From Actinotalea lenta (GTDB lineage Bacteria > Actinomycetota > Actinomycetes > Actinomycetales > Cellulomonadaceae): DNA of 64,000 nucleotides. The position numbers and the translations under genes are program-made. Shown piece after piece: positions 27,984 to 36,644 of this stretch. Location: positions 1,481,446-1,545,445 of the forward strand of contig NZ_JAUQYP010000001.1 of NCBI RefSeq assembly GCF_030586465.1, in the 5' to 3' direction. The stretch's first letter is position 1, and each line of letters opens with the position of its first letter. Below the pieces are notes generated by a model, which was given only the letters and a program-made list of their open reading frames with translations, searched no databases and was not told the DNA's origin.

Positions 27984-28916
27984 TCATACCGATGCCGCGG
28001 TGAGCAGGTCGACGTCGGACTCCGGCAGGGTCAGCGTCATGGAACGCAGCAGCGGCTCGAGCTGGTCCGCCGTGCGGGCGCTCGCGATCGGCGCGGCCAC
28101 CGTGGGGCGCGACCGGAGCCACGCAAGCGCGACGGTGGCGACGGGCACGTCGTGCCGGCCGGCCACCTGGTCCAGGGCCACGAGGACCCGCTTCCCCCGT
28201 TCGTCCAGGTAATCCTGCGCCTGGCGGGCCCGCGGGCTGTCCACCGCCGGCGCGCCGTCACGGTACTTCCCGGTGAGGAACCCCTTGGCGAGCGAGAAGT
28301 ACGGCAGCACCCCCAGCCGGTACCGCTCCGCGCGGTCCCGCAGACCGTTCTCGAAGGCGCGTTCCACAAGGTTGTAGTGCGGCTGCAGGGCGACCGGTCG
28401 GTGCAGGCCGTCGGCCTCGGCGGCAGCCATCCAGGCGTCGATGCGCTCCGGGGAGTAGTTCGAGACGCCGATCCAGCGCACCAGGCCCTCGTCGACCAGC
28501 CGGGAGAACGCCCCGGCGGTCTCCTCGATCGGGGTGTCCTGGTCGTCGAAGTGCGCCCAGTACAGGTCGATGCGGTCGGTGCCGAGCCGCTCGAGCGACG
28601 CCTGTGCAGCGGCGCGGACGTTCGCGGCGGACAGCCCGCGGAACTGGGGGTGCTGGCTCACCTTGGTGGCCACGACGACCCGGTCGCGGTTGCCGCGGTC
28701 CGCCATCCACCGGCCGATCACGGACTCGCTCTCGCCGCCCTCGTGGCCGGGCACCCAGGCGCTGTAGGCGTCTGCGGTGTCCACCATGGTCCCGCCGGCC
28801 CCGGCGAAGGCGTCCAGGACGGCGAAGGACTCCGCCTCGTCGGCCGTCCAGCCGAACACGTTGCCGCCCAGCGCCAGGGGCGCGACCTCCAGGTCCGAGC
28901 TACCGATCTGCACCAT
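27984..28916 (-). CDS. Aldo/keto reductase
   Basis: A 310-residue (beta/alpha)8 NADPH-dependent aldo/keto reductase. The catalytic tetrad is visible: Asp and Tyr in TADAYSAW (about 48-52), Lys in VVATKVSQH (about 83), and His in LYWAHFDDQ (about 119). The coenzyme region near the C terminus includes ALAWLRSRPTVAAPIASART. Members act on sugars, aldehydes or ketones; the substrate is not predictable. GAGAGGAG precedes the ATG. Confidence 0.92.
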   Translation of the reverse strand: MVQIGSSDLEVAPLALGGNVFGWTADEAESFAVLDAFAGAGGTMVDTADAYSAWVPGHEGGESESVIGRWMADRGNRDRVVVATKVSQHPQFRGLSAANVRAAAQASLERLGTDRIDLYWAHFDDQDTPIEETAGAFSRLVDEGLVRWIGVSNYSPERIDAWMAAAEADGLHRPVALQPHYNLVERAFENGLRDRAERYRLGVLPYFSLAKGFLTGKYRDGAPAVDSPRARQAQDYLDERGKRVLVALDQVAGRHDVPVATVALAWLRSRPTVAAPIASARTADQLEPLLRSMTLTLPESDVDLLTAASV

Positions 28917-29091
28917 CGCTCCTCTCCGGCCCCGCGCGCGCGGGTGCCCTCACGCCCCAACCGGCGCGACCCCGGCAGCATTCCGTGGCGGCGGGCGACC
29001 GTCGGGGACGAACCAGGGTCCGGTCAGGGGGTTTCCCGATGGTGGGGCACGCCGCCGCGCTGGCAGCGTGGGGGACGACGAAGGAGGAACG

Positions 29092-29784
29092 ATGCGCGGT
29101 GCGCTCGTAGCGGTGGCGGCAGCGGTGACGGCCCTCGGCCTGACCGGGTGCGCCGTCGTGGCCGGTCCCCAGGAGAGCGAGGACCGGGCGGTCGGGGACG
29201 TCGCCGCCGTCGCGCTGGCGACCAGCGGCGACCTCGTGGTGGTGCGCGGGGACCTGCCGGCGCTGACCGTGACTGCCGCACGCCCCGCGTTGGAGCGTCT
29301 CACCAGCGACGTCGCCGGGGGGCGGCTCACGCTGGGCAGCACGGGGACCTTCATGACGGGCCGGATCGGCTACCTCCTGGAGACCTCCCACCTCGACCGC
29401 GTGACCGTCCAGGGCTCGGGGGACGTGACCGGCAGCGATGTCACCGGAGACGTGCTCGAGGTGGTCGTGCAGGGTTCCGGCGACGTGTCGTTCGACCGGG
29501 TGGACGCGCGGCGTGTCACGGTGACCGTGCAGGGTTCCGGGGACGTGACGCTCGGCGGTCGGTCCGACGAGCTCGTGGTGCACGTCGCCGGCTCGGGCAC
29601 CGTGCACGCTTTCGAGCTCACGGTCGACTCCGCGGACGTGGACATCGCCGGCTCGGGAGACGTGCAGGCCAGCCCGTCGGGAACGCTGCGTGCCCGGATC
29701 GTGGGCAGCGGTGACGTGCTCTACCGCGGCGACCCCCAGGTGACGTCCCAGGTGCTCGGCTCCGGGGACCTGATCCGCGACTAG
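29092..29784 (+). CDS. DUF2807 (GIN domain) lipoprotein
   Basis: A 230-residue exported protein with a lipoprotein signal (LVAVAAAVTALGLTGC, Cys20) and a putative auto-transporter adhesin head GIN domain. The domain shows the repeating beta-helix unit around SGDV: QGSGDVTGSDV, QGSGDVSFDRV, QGSGDVTLGG, AGSGTV, AGSGDVQAS, VGSGDVLYRG, LGSGDLIRD. It is probably a lipid-anchored surface protein of unknown role. AAGGAGG precedes the ATG; the longer upstream frame crosses non-coding DNA. Confidence 0.87.
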   Translation: MRGALVAVAAAVTALGLTGCAVVAGPQESEDRAVGDVAAVALATSGDLVVVRGDLPALTVTAARPALERLTSDVAGGRLTLGSTGTFMTGRIGYLLETSHLDRVTVQGSGDVTGSDVTGDVLEVVVQGSGDVSFDRVDARRVTVTVQGSGDVTLGGRSDELVVHVAGSGTVHAFELTVDSADVDIAGSGDVQASPSGTLRARIVGSGDVLYRGDPQVTSQVLGSGDLIRD

Positions 29785-29815
29785 CAGCGCGCCGGATCGA
29801 GCCCCGCGACGACCA

Positions 29816-29830
29816 ACACCCTCCGGGTGT
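29816..29830 (+). terminator. Short hairpin after the GIN-domain gene
   Basis: ACACCC-TCC-GGGTGT forms a 6-bp stem with a 3-nt loop 31 nt past the stop. There is no T tract. Confidence 0.3.
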
Positions 29831-29961
29831 GGCTGGGGGAGAGGGCAGGGGAGCGCGGCGGAGGGCGCGGCTCATCCCCAGCCGATCCCCGGTCGGCTCC
29901 CACCGCGGGTCCAGGAACGCGCGCCATCGTGGGTCTCGGGACCCAGGAGGGATGGCACGCG

Positions 29962-30273
29962 ATGAGCGAGACGTGGAACCCGGTACCCACCACTCCCCGC
30001 GCTCGGGCCGAGGGGATGAGACGGCTCACCCGGCTCACGGCGGGGCTGTCCATCGGCGCCGTGGCCGCCACCGGCGTGATCGCCGCCGCAGTGGGCGTCG
30101 GGCAGCTCGAGTCGTCCGGCGTCCAGGTGCTCCCCGGCGTGCTGACCGGCGACGACGGGGCGACGGGCGGCGGCGGAGCCCTCACGACGGTGCCCGGTCG
30201 GCAGTCCGGCCCCTCGGGACTGATCCGGATCGCACCCCAGGGCGTGCCGCACGCCACCACCGGCGGCTCGTGA
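29962..30273 (+). CDS. Small single-pass membrane protein heading a redox operon
   Basis: A 103-residue protein: a polar N terminus of about 25 residues, one transmembrane helix (LTAGLSIGAVAATGVIAAAVGVG, about 26-48), then an outside-facing Gly/Pro-rich tail. I do not recognise a family. The tail contains GDDGATGG, which resembles but does not match the (S/T)GA(S/T) motif flavinylated by ApbE enzymes, because the residue before GAT is Asp. Its stop overlaps the ATG of the FMN transferase gene (TGATG), which makes it a candidate substrate or partner. AGGAGG lies 11 nt before the ATG. Confidence 0.65.
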   Translation: MSETWNPVPTTPRARAEGMRRLTRLTAGLSIGAVAATGVIAAAVGVGQLESSGVQVLPGVLTGDDGATGGGGALTTVPGRQSGPSGLIRIAPQGVPHATTGGS

Positions 30274-31193
30274 TGGTCGCGGCCGACGACTGGCGCGCCC
30301 TGGGCACCTGGGTGCGGCTCGCCGTCACGGACGACGCGGCGCTGCCGCGCGCCAGGCAGATGCTGATCGACGACCTGGGTGCTCTCGACCTGGCCTGCAG
30401 CAGGTTCCGTGACGACTCCGAAGTGGTCGCCCTCGAGCACGCCCGGGGGCGGGCGACCCGGATCAGCCCGGTGCTGGCCGATGCGCTTGCGGTTGCGCTC
30501 GCCGCGGCGCGCCTGACCGGCGGCGACGTGGACCCCACCGTCGGGCGGGTGATGGTCGACCTCGGCTACGACCGCGACCTGGAGGCCCTCGTCGAGCTGG
30601 CGGGCCCCCCGAGGGTGCGGCCCGCGCCCGGCTGGCAGCGGGTACGGCTGGACCTCGAGCGCAACGAGGTGACCGTCCCGCCGGGGGTGCTGCTCGACCT
30701 CGGTGCGACCGCCAAGGCCAGAGCCGCGGACCTCGCGGCGCGCAGGATCGCCGACGCGCTGGGCACCGGGGTCCTGGTCGCGCTCGGTGGCGACGTGCGG
30801 GTCGCCGGTCCGGCGCCGGCCGAGGGCTGGCGCGTCCGGGTCCAGGACCACGCCGGTCCGCCGGCTCAGGAGCCCGACGGTCCGACCCTGAGCCTCGACC
30901 ACGGCGGCCTGGCGACCTCGAGCACGTCGTCGCGTCGGTGGGTGCGTTCGGGGACCCAGCTGCACCACATCGTCGACCCGCGGGTCGGCTTCCCGGCCTG
31001 GACGCCGTGGCGCACCGTCACGGTCGCTGCGGCGAGCGCCGCCCTGGCCAACGCCGCGAGCACCGCGGCCGTGATCCGCGCCGAACGGGCGCCGGCGTGG
31101 CTCGCGGAGCTCGGGCTCCCCGCTCGGCTGGTCACCCGGGACGGTGCTGTGACGACCGTGGCCGGTTGGCCCGTGCAGGGGGTGGCCGCGTGA
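30273..31193 (+). CDS. apbE: FAD:protein FMN transferase (ApbE family)
   Basis: A 306-residue ApbE-type enzyme, which uses FAD to attach FMN covalently to a Thr or Ser of redox proteins. Motifs: SRFRDDSEVVALE (about 43-55), DPTVGRVMVDLGYD (about 87-100), LDLGATAKARAAD (141-153), GGDVRVAG and HHIVDPRVGFPA (about 226-237, Mg/FAD site). No signal peptide is seen, so it may be cytosolic, unlike the lipoprotein ApbE of proteobacteria. It overlaps both neighbours in the operon. No classical FMN-binding-domain target is encoded next to it. Confidence 0.92.
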   Translation: MVAADDWRALGTWVRLAVTDDAALPRARQMLIDDLGALDLACSRFRDDSEVVALEHARGRATRISPVLADALAVALAAARLTGGDVDPTVGRVMVDLGYDRDLEALVELAGPPRVRPAPGWQRVRLDLERNEVTVPPGVLLDLGATAKARAADLAARRIADALGTGVLVALGGDVRVAGPAPAEGWRVRVQDHAGPPAQEPDGPTLSLDHGGLATSSTSSRRWVRSGTQLHHIVDPRVGFPAWTPWRTVTVAAASAALANAASTAAVIRAERAPAWLAELGLPARLVTRDGAVTTVAGWPVQGVAA

Positions 31194-31798
31194 ACCCGCT
31201 GTGGATCGCCAGCCGTGCCACCGGCCTGGTGGCGTTCGTGCTGCTCACGTTGGTGGTCGTCCTCGGCATCGCGGTCCGCCGGACCGCCGGCAGCTCGCGG
31301 ACCCCGCGGTTCGTGTGGGTCGGGCTGCACCGCAACACGACCCTGCTGGCGACCGTCCTGGTGGTCCTGCACGTGTTCAGCGTCGTGGTGGACAGCTACG
31401 TGGACGTGCGCTGGACCGACGTCGTCGTGCCCTTCCTCGGGCACTACAAGCTGTTCTGGCTCGGGCTGGGGACGGTGTCGCTGGACCTCATGGCCGTCCT
31501 GACGATCTCCAGCCTGCTGCGGCACCGGATCCCGGCGCGGCTGTGGCGCGCGCTGCACTGGACGGCCTACCTGTTCTGGCCGGTGGCCGCGGTGCACGCC
31601 ATCGGGATCGGCACGGACATGCGCGGCAGCCCCGGGCTCGCCCTGATCGCGGCGTGCAGCCTGGCGGTGGCGGGTGCCGGCCTGTGGCGGATGTCCGCCG
31701 GGCGGGCGCGTCCCGCACCGATCCGCGCTGCCCAGCACCTCGACGAGCTCCGTGCCCGGGGGGCCTCGGCCGCCCGCGTGCGGGCCACCACCCGGTGA
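31190..31798 (+). CDS. Ferric reductase-like transmembrane protein (putative b-type heme)
   Basis: A 202-residue membrane protein with about six helices (ASRATGLVAFVLLTLVVVLGIAV, TTLLATVLVVLHVFSVVVD, LFWLGLGTVSLDLMAVLTISSLL, LWRALHWTAYLFWPVAAVHAIGIG, LALIAACSLAVAGAGLW). His residues in HRNT, VLHVFS, ALHWTAY and AVHAIG are placed to bind one or two hemes, as in the FRE/YedZ-like domain. The C-terminal NAD/FAD reductase domain of true ferric reductases is absent, so electrons would come from partner proteins in the operon. The GTG overlaps the apbE stop (GTGA). Confidence 0.85.
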   Translation: MNPLWIASRATGLVAFVLLTLVVVLGIAVRRTAGSSRTPRFVWVGLHRNTTLLATVLVVLHVFSVVVDSYVDVRWTDVVVPFLGHYKLFWLGLGTVSLDLMAVLTISSLLRHRIPARLWRALHWTAYLFWPVAAVHAIGIGTDMRGSPGLALIAACSLAVAGAGLWRMSAGRARPAPIRAAQHLDELRARGASAARVRATTR

Positions 31799-31805
31799 GG
31801 CGGCG

Positions 31806-33047
31806 ATGACGTCCACGACCTCGCGCCACTGGGCGCAGACCGTCCCCGGCTCGACGGCCCTGCCCCGGGTGCTGGCCGGCGACGGCCGCCGGGACCTGCC
31901 CGGGCACCTGGCCCGGCACGGGCAGCTCCCGGACGTGTCCGGGTCGGCGCTGCTGGACGCCGTGGAGGCCGCCGGCCTGTCGGGGCGTGGAGGGGCCGGG
32001 TTCCCGACCGCGCGCAAGTGGCGGGCGGTCGCCTCGGGCGCCGGTCCGGCCGTCGTGGTCGGCAATGCCGCCGAGGGGGAGCCGGCCAGCTCCAAGGACC
32101 ACGTCCTGCTCACCACCAACCCGCACCTGGTGCTCGACGGCGTGCAGGTCGCGGCGCGCGCCGTGGGCGCGACCCGGGTCGTGCTGTACGCCGAGCCGGA
32201 CGCGGAGACGTGGGCGGTGCTCGGCGAGGCGCTGCGTGAGCGGGAGGACGACCGGGTCGAGCTGATCGCCGCGCGCCACGCGTTCATCGCGGGCGAGGAG
32301 AGCGCCGTCGTCGACGCCGTCTCCGGCGGGCCCGGCCTGCCGCGCGCCAAGCCGCCCCGGGTGTTCGAGCGCGGCGTCGACGGTCGGCCGACGCTGGTGC
32401 AGAACGTCGAGACCCTCGCGCACGCGGCGCTGGTGGCGCACTACGGGCCCGGCTGGTTCCGGGCGCTGGGCACCGACGACGAGCCCGGCACGATGCTCCT
32501 CACGCTGCACGGCGGCCGGGGACGGACGGTCGCGGAGGCCGAGATCGGCACGCCGCTGGTCGACCTCGTCGACCTCGCCGGGGCCCAGGCGGTGCTGATC
32601 GGCGGGTACCACGGCACGTGGGTACCGGCCGATGCGGCGCGGTCCGCGCGGCTGTCCCGCGCGTCGCTCGGCGCCGTCGGGGCGACGCCAGGGGCCGGTG
32701 TGGTGGTCCCGCTGCCGCGAGGCTCGTGCGGCGTGGTCGAGACCGCGCGGGTGCTGGTGTACCTGGCGGCCCAGTCCGCCGGACAGTGCGGTCCGTGCCT
32801 GAACGGGCTGCCCCGGATCGCGCTGGTCGCGGAGGCGCTGGCCGAGGGCCGAGCGACCCCGCGCGACCTGGCGGACCTGCGGCGCTGGGCCGGCCTGGTG
32901 CAACGCCGAGGCGCGTGCGCCCACCCGGACGGCACGGTTCGACTGCTGACCAGCGCACTGGAGGTGTTCGAGCCCGAGGTCCAGCGGCACCTGGCGGGCC
33001 GGTGCTCGGCACGAGACCACCGGCCGATCCTCGACGGGAGGTCGTGA
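31806..33047 (+). CDS. NuoF-like NADH dehydrogenase flavoprotein, stand-alone
   Basis: A 413-residue protein homologous to the 51-kDa NADH/FMN subunit of complex I. FMN/NADH elements: SGRGGAGFPTARKW (59-72), GNAAEGEPASSKD (86-98), AGEESAVVDAVSG (162-174). The SLBB-like middle part follows. At the cluster site NuoF has ESCGxCxPC; here it is QSAGQCGPC (324-331), so the first of four Cys is Ala. The remaining Cys are 328, 331 and 371, with Cys308 nearby as a possible replacement. No other complex I genes are present; the next gene is a ferredoxin, so NADH to ferredoxin or the reverse is the likely reaction. Confidence 0.88.
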   Translation: MTSTTSRHWAQTVPGSTALPRVLAGDGRRDLPGHLARHGQLPDVSGSALLDAVEAAGLSGRGGAGFPTARKWRAVASGAGPAVVVGNAAEGEPASSKDHVLLTTNPHLVLDGVQVAARAVGATRVVLYAEPDAETWAVLGEALREREDDRVELIAARHAFIAGEESAVVDAVSGGPGLPRAKPPRVFERGVDGRPTLVQNVETLAHAALVAHYGPGWFRALGTDDEPGTMLLTLHGGRGRTVAEAEIGTPLVDLVDLAGAQAVLIGGYHGTWVPADAARSARLSRASLGAVGATPGAGVVVPLPRGSCGVVETARVLVYLAAQSAGQCGPCLNGLPRIALVAEALAEGRATPRDLADLRRWAGLVQRRGACAHPDGTVRLLTSALEVFEPEVQRHLAGRCSARDHRPILDGRS

Positions 33048-33271
33048 TGGGCCCCGAGCCGACTGTCGAGCTGCTGATCGACCGCACGCGCTGCGTGGGG
33101 CACGGGTCGTGTGCCGAGCTCCTGCCCGAGCTGCTCACGCTCGACGAGTGGGGCTACCCGTCCAACCCGGCCGGCCCGGTGCCGGCCCCTCTGCAGCGCT
33201 TCGCGCGCCGCGCGGTGGGCACCTGCCCCGTGCTTGCGCTCCGGCTGGCCGAGCAGCCCGCCCGCCGCTGA
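33047..33271 (+). CDS. 3Fe-4S type ferredoxin
   Basis: A 74-residue ferredoxin. The ligands are C16-V-G-H-G-S-C22 and C60-P61, the CXXHXXC(Xn)CP pattern of single-cluster ferredoxins in which His replaces a fourth Cys, as in partners of actinobacterial P450 enzymes. A cytosolic electron carrier for the NuoF-like protein encoded before it (TGATG overlap) is the simplest role. No P450 is in the window. Confidence 0.92.
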   Translation: MGPEPTVELLIDRTRCVGHGSCAELLPELLTLDEWGYPSNPAGPVPAPLQRFARRAVGTCPVLALRLAEQPARR

Positions 33272-33282
33272 CTCCCGGCCCC

Positions 33283-35334
33283 TCAGACGGGGCTCGTCAG
33301 GTCGTACATCGTGACGCCGTCGACCGTCCGGGACGCGAAGGTGGAGGTCACCCAGCTCTCGATGGCCGCAGCCTGGTCGGAGCCGCCGCGCTGGGGTCCG
33401 AGACCTCCGCCGGCGATGAACCAGTGGATCTTCCTGGACGAGACCAGCGCCTGGAACTCCTCGAGGGTCGGGGACGGGTCGGAGCCGTTGAAGCCCCCGA
33501 TCGGCATCACCGAGTCCTGCGTCGCGAGCTGGTAGCCCGCCGCCGACTGCGAGCCGACCGCCGCGGCGACCCAGGTGTAGTCCCGCGCGTCCTGCTCGAG
33601 CAGCGCCGTGACCTCGCTGCTCGGTTCGGAGGCGTTGAGCAGGCCGCCCGCGCCGCCGCGCGCGAACCCACCGAAGCTCGGGAAGGTGCTCGTGGTGTTG
33701 CCCGGGCCGGCGGGCAGCCCCGGGAAGCCGGTGCCCGTCGCACCGCCCGGGCGTCCGGCACGGGGCCGGTTCCCCTGCGCGCCCGGGGGGCCGCCCGCGC
33801 GGGCGCCTGCCGCCCGCGGGCCGAAGCCACCGAAGCCGCCGATGACGGCCGGGCCGGCCGTGGGCAGCGACCCGGTGTGCGCGGTGGACACCGTCTGCAG
33901 CGAGTACGCCGTCGGTCCGGCCAGCATGGCCGCGACGGACACGACTGCCGCGAGGGGTGCGAGCCGCCGGAACCGCTCGACCGTGGCGAGCGCGACCGCG
34001 CCCGCGCCGAGCGCCCCGAGGGCCAGCACGACGGGCCGCAGCCAGGGCAGCCAGCCCGGGCTCCGGTCGAGCAGCACCACCGCCCAGATCGCGCTGCCCA
34101 GCACCGTCGTGGCCAGCGCGCCGGACACCCATGGGGTGCGCCTCCGCGCCCACGACGCCTCACCCCCGACCGCCACCAGCACGGCGACGGCGGGAGCCAG
34201 CGCGACCGCGTAGTAGGCGTGGAAGATCCCCGCCATCAGGCTGAACGTCAGGCCGGTGACCATCAGCCAGCCGCCCCACACCAGGAGCTCGGCGCGGTGG
34301 CCGTCCGTGCGCGGAGCGTGGCGGACCAGCCACAGCGCGACCAGACCCAGGACCAGCGCCGCCGGCATCAGCCAGGCGATCTGGCCACCGATCTCGCTGC
34401 CGAACAGCCGGCCGAGCCCGGTCGAGCCCCACCGCCCGCCGCCCACCGAACCGGTCTCGTCGCCCGTGATGCGGCCCAGCCCGTTGTAGCCGAAGGTCAG
34501 CTCGAGGAAGGAGTTGGTCTGCGAGCCGCCGATCCACGGTCGGTCCGCGGCCGGCACCAGCTCGACGAGCGCGACCCACCAACCGCCCGTGAGCACCATC
34601 GCCACGACGGCGAGCACGCCGTCCCGCAGGCGCCTGGCGAGCCCCACCGGGGCGGCCAGCAGGTACGCCAGCGCGAAGCCGGGCAGCACCAGGAAGGCCT
34701 GGAGCTGCTTGGTGAGGAAGGCCGCTCCGACCAGCGCCCCGGCGGCGAGCATCCAGCGTGTCCTGCCGTCCTCGACGGCGCGGAGCACCGCGAGGGCCGC
34801 TGCCGTCAGCAGCAGCACGAGCAGCGCGTCAGGGTTGTTGAAGCGGAACATCAGCGCGGCGACGGGGGTCAGTGCCATGACGGACCCGGCGAGCAGCGCC
34901 GTGCCGGCGGCGTGCCGGCGACGCACGCCGGCGTACAGCGCACCGACGGTCGCCACCCCCATGAGGGCCTGAGGGACCAGGATCGACCACGAGGACAGCC
35001 CGAAGGCGCGCACCGACAGCGCCATCACCCAGATGGACATCGGCGGCTTGTCCACGGTGATCGAGGCCGCCGCGTCGGAGGCGGCGTAGAGGAACGCTGA
35101 CCAGCTCGTCGAGCCTGCCTGGGCGGCCGCCGAGTAGAAGGCGTTCGCCCAACCGGACTCGGCGAGGTTCCACAGGTACAGGGCCGCGGTGCCCAGCAGC
35201 AGGGCCGCGAGGGCGGGCAGCTCCCACCGCGGTCGGGTCCGGCCGGTCGGGATGCCGGCGTCCGCGGTTCCGTGCGTCGGCGGGACCTCCTCGACGGAGT
35301 CAAGGACGCAGGAGGCGGCCTCGGGGCTGGTCAT
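33283..35334 (-). CDS. GT39-family (ArnT/PMT-like) membrane glycosyltransferase
   Basis: A 683-residue protein with about 12 transmembrane helices. The first periplasmic loop carries the NLAESGWANAFYSAA and ITVDKPPMSIW region, the position of catalytic acidic residues in PMT/ArnT enzymes that use polyprenyl-phosphate sugars. A long Gly/Pro-rich stretch (about 500-560) leads to an extracytoplasmic C-terminal domain (TWVAAAVGSQSAAGYQLATQDSVMPIGGFNGSDPSPTLEEF). It is coupled to the upstream GT2-GtrA gene by a 4-nt overlap; that protein would supply the lipid-linked sugar. Acceptor unknown; cell-wall glycan or protein glycosylation are options. The same reverse frame stays open to 38499, but this is only high-GC antisense. 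Confidence 0.88.
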   Translation of the reverse strand: MTSPEAASCVLDSVEEVPPTHGTADAGIPTGRTRPRWELPALAALLLGTAALYLWNLAESGWANAFYSAAAQAGSTSWSAFLYAASDAAASITVDKPPMSIWVMALSVRAFGLSSWSILVPQALMGVATVGALYAGVRRRHAAGTALLAGSVMALTPVAALMFRFNNPDALLVLLLTAAALAVLRAVEDGRTRWMLAAGALVGAAFLTKQLQAFLVLPGFALAYLLAAPVGLARRLRDGVLAVVAMVLTGGWWVALVELVPAADRPWIGGSQTNSFLELTFGYNGLGRITGDETGSVGGGRWGSTGLGRLFGSEIGGQIAWLMPAALVLGLVALWLVRHAPRTDGHRAELLVWGGWLMVTGLTFSLMAGIFHAYYAVALAPAVAVLVAVGGEASWARRRTPWVSGALATTVLGSAIWAVVLLDRSPGWLPWLRPVVLALGALGAGAVALATVERFRRLAPLAAVVSVAAMLAGPTAYSLQTVSTAHTGSLPTAGPAVIGGFGGFGPRAAGARAGGPPGAQGNRPRAGRPGGATGTGFPGLPAGPGNTTSTFPSFGGFARGGAGGLLNASEPSSEVTALLEQDARDYTWVAAAVGSQSAAGYQLATQDSVMPIGGFNGSDPSPTLEEFQALVSSRKIHWFIAGGGLGPQRGGSDQAAAIESWVTSTFASRTVDGVTMYDLTSPV

Positions 35335-36638
35335 CGTGGGGCTCCGATCCAGGTCGGGGTCGGGTGGGGCGCTGCCGGGTCGGGCGCTGCCGGGTCGGGA
35401 GCCGCCCGGTCGTCGGTCCGCCCTGGCGTGCGCGCACCGCCCGTACGGAACACCCAGTGCCGCAGGAGCGTGAAGCGCAGCACCGTGGCCGTGAGGTTGG
35501 CCAGCGCCAGGACGGCGAGCTCGGTGACCCGGGAGGCCTGCGTCGTCGTGTCCAGCACGGCCAACGACCCTGCCGTGAGCACCCATCCCAGCACGAAGAC
35601 GGCCAGACCCTGGACGTGGTGCCGCCAGGCGTCCCGCCTGCCGCGCACGCCGAAGGTGATGCGGCGGTTCGTCGCGGTGTTCGCCACCGCGGTGACCAAG
35701 AGCGCCACCAGGTTGGCGCCTTGCGGGCCCAGCGGCGACGCGAGCAGCAGGTAGAGCAGGCTGAAGGCGGCGGTGGACGCCACACCCACGGTGGCGAACC
35801 GGATCAGCTGTCCGGTCAGACCGCGCCCGTCGCGCTCGGCCCGCAGGTGCTCGGCGACCTCGCTCAGCGGCAGGCGGCCGGTGAGCAGGTCCCGGCCCAC
35901 CCGCGCGATGCCTCGCAGGTCGGCCAGCGCGGTGGCGACGACGTCCACCCGGCTGTCGGGGTCGTCCACCCAGTCCACGGGCACCTCGTGGATGCGCAGT
36001 CCGGCGCGCTCGGCCAGCACCAGCAGCTCGGTGTCGAAGAACCACCCGGTGTCGTGCACGAGCGGCAGCAGCTCGCGTGCGACGTCGGCGCGGATCGCCT
36101 TGAACCCGCACTGCGCGTCGGAGACCCGCAGCGCCAACGTGCCGCGCAGCAGCAGGTTGTACCCGCGTGAGATCACCTCGCGCTTGGGCCCCCGCACGAC
36201 CCGCGACCCGCGCGCCAGCCGGGTACCGACCGCCAGGTGGGAGTGGCCCGAGACGAGTGGCGCGACCAGCGGGAGCAGGGCCGACAGGTCGGTGGACAGG
36301 TCGACGTCCATGTAGACCAGCACGGCCGCGTCCGACTCGAGCCACGCGGCCCGCAGCGCGCGGCCCCGGCCCTTGGCCTCCAGGTGCCGGGCGGCGACAC
36401 CCGGGAGGTCGCGGGCCAGCCGGGCGGCGAGCCGGTCGGTGCCGTCCGTCGAGGCGTTGTCGACCACGGTGACCCGGGCCGGGTAGGGCACGTCCTCGTC
36501 GAGGAAGCGCCGCACCCGGCGCACCGACGCCTCGAGCGTGGCGGCTTCGTTGTGGACCGGGATCACCACGTCGAGCACCGGGGCCCGCGGTGGTCCCTCC
36601 GGGGCCGGGGCGAGAGCGGACGCGGGGGTCAGGGTCAT
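35331..36638 (-). CDS. Polyprenyl-phosphate glycosyltransferase GT2 fused to GtrA domain
   Basis: A 435-residue fusion. Residues about 20-245 are a DPM1-like GT2 domain (VLDVVIPVHNEAATLE, VTVVDNASTDGT, VYMDVDLSTDL with the DXD-type metal site, DAQCGFKAIR). Residues about 270-395 form a four-helix GtrA domain (IRFATVGVASTAAFSLLYLLL, TNRRITFG). It would make and possibly translocate polyprenyl-phosphate-linked sugar for the GT39 enzyme next door. The C terminus is a low-complexity Ala/Pro/Asp tail encoded by a 15-bp tandem repeat. A weak CACGGT box lies 6 nt before the ATG. Confidence 0.9.
   Translation of the reverse strand: MTLTPASALAPAPEGPPRAPVLDVVIPVHNEAATLEASVRRVRRFLDEDVPYPARVTVVDNASTDGTDRLAARLARDLPGVAARHLEAKGRGRALRAAWLESDAAVLVYMDVDLSTDLSALLPLVAPLVSGHSHLAVGTRLARGSRVVRGPKREVISRGYNLLLRGTLALRVSDAQCGFKAIRADVARELLPLVHDTGWFFDTELLVLAERAGLRIHEVPVDWVDDPDSRVDVVATALADLRGIARVGRDLLTGRLPLSEVAEHLRAERDGRGLTGQLIRFATVGVASTAAFSLLYLLLASPLGPQGANLVALLVTAVANTATNRRITFGVRGRRDAWRHHVQGLAVFVLGWVLTAGSLAVLDTTTQASRVTELAVLALANLTATVLRFTLLRHWVFRTGGARTPGRTDDRAAPDPAAPDPAAPHPTPTWIGAPR
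35367..35396. repeat. 15-bp tandem repeat in the GT2-GtrA C-terminal tail
   Basis: GGGCGCTGCCGGGTC occurs twice in tandem and encodes the repeated Pro-Asp-Pro-Ala-Ala units of the C-terminal tail. It is a likely site of copy-number variation. Confidence 0.7.
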
Positions 36639-36644
36639 GGCGAC

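Noticed and set aside
35360-35400. CRISPR-like repeat
   Set aside because: It is a two-copy 15-bp tandem repeat within a coding region, without spacers.
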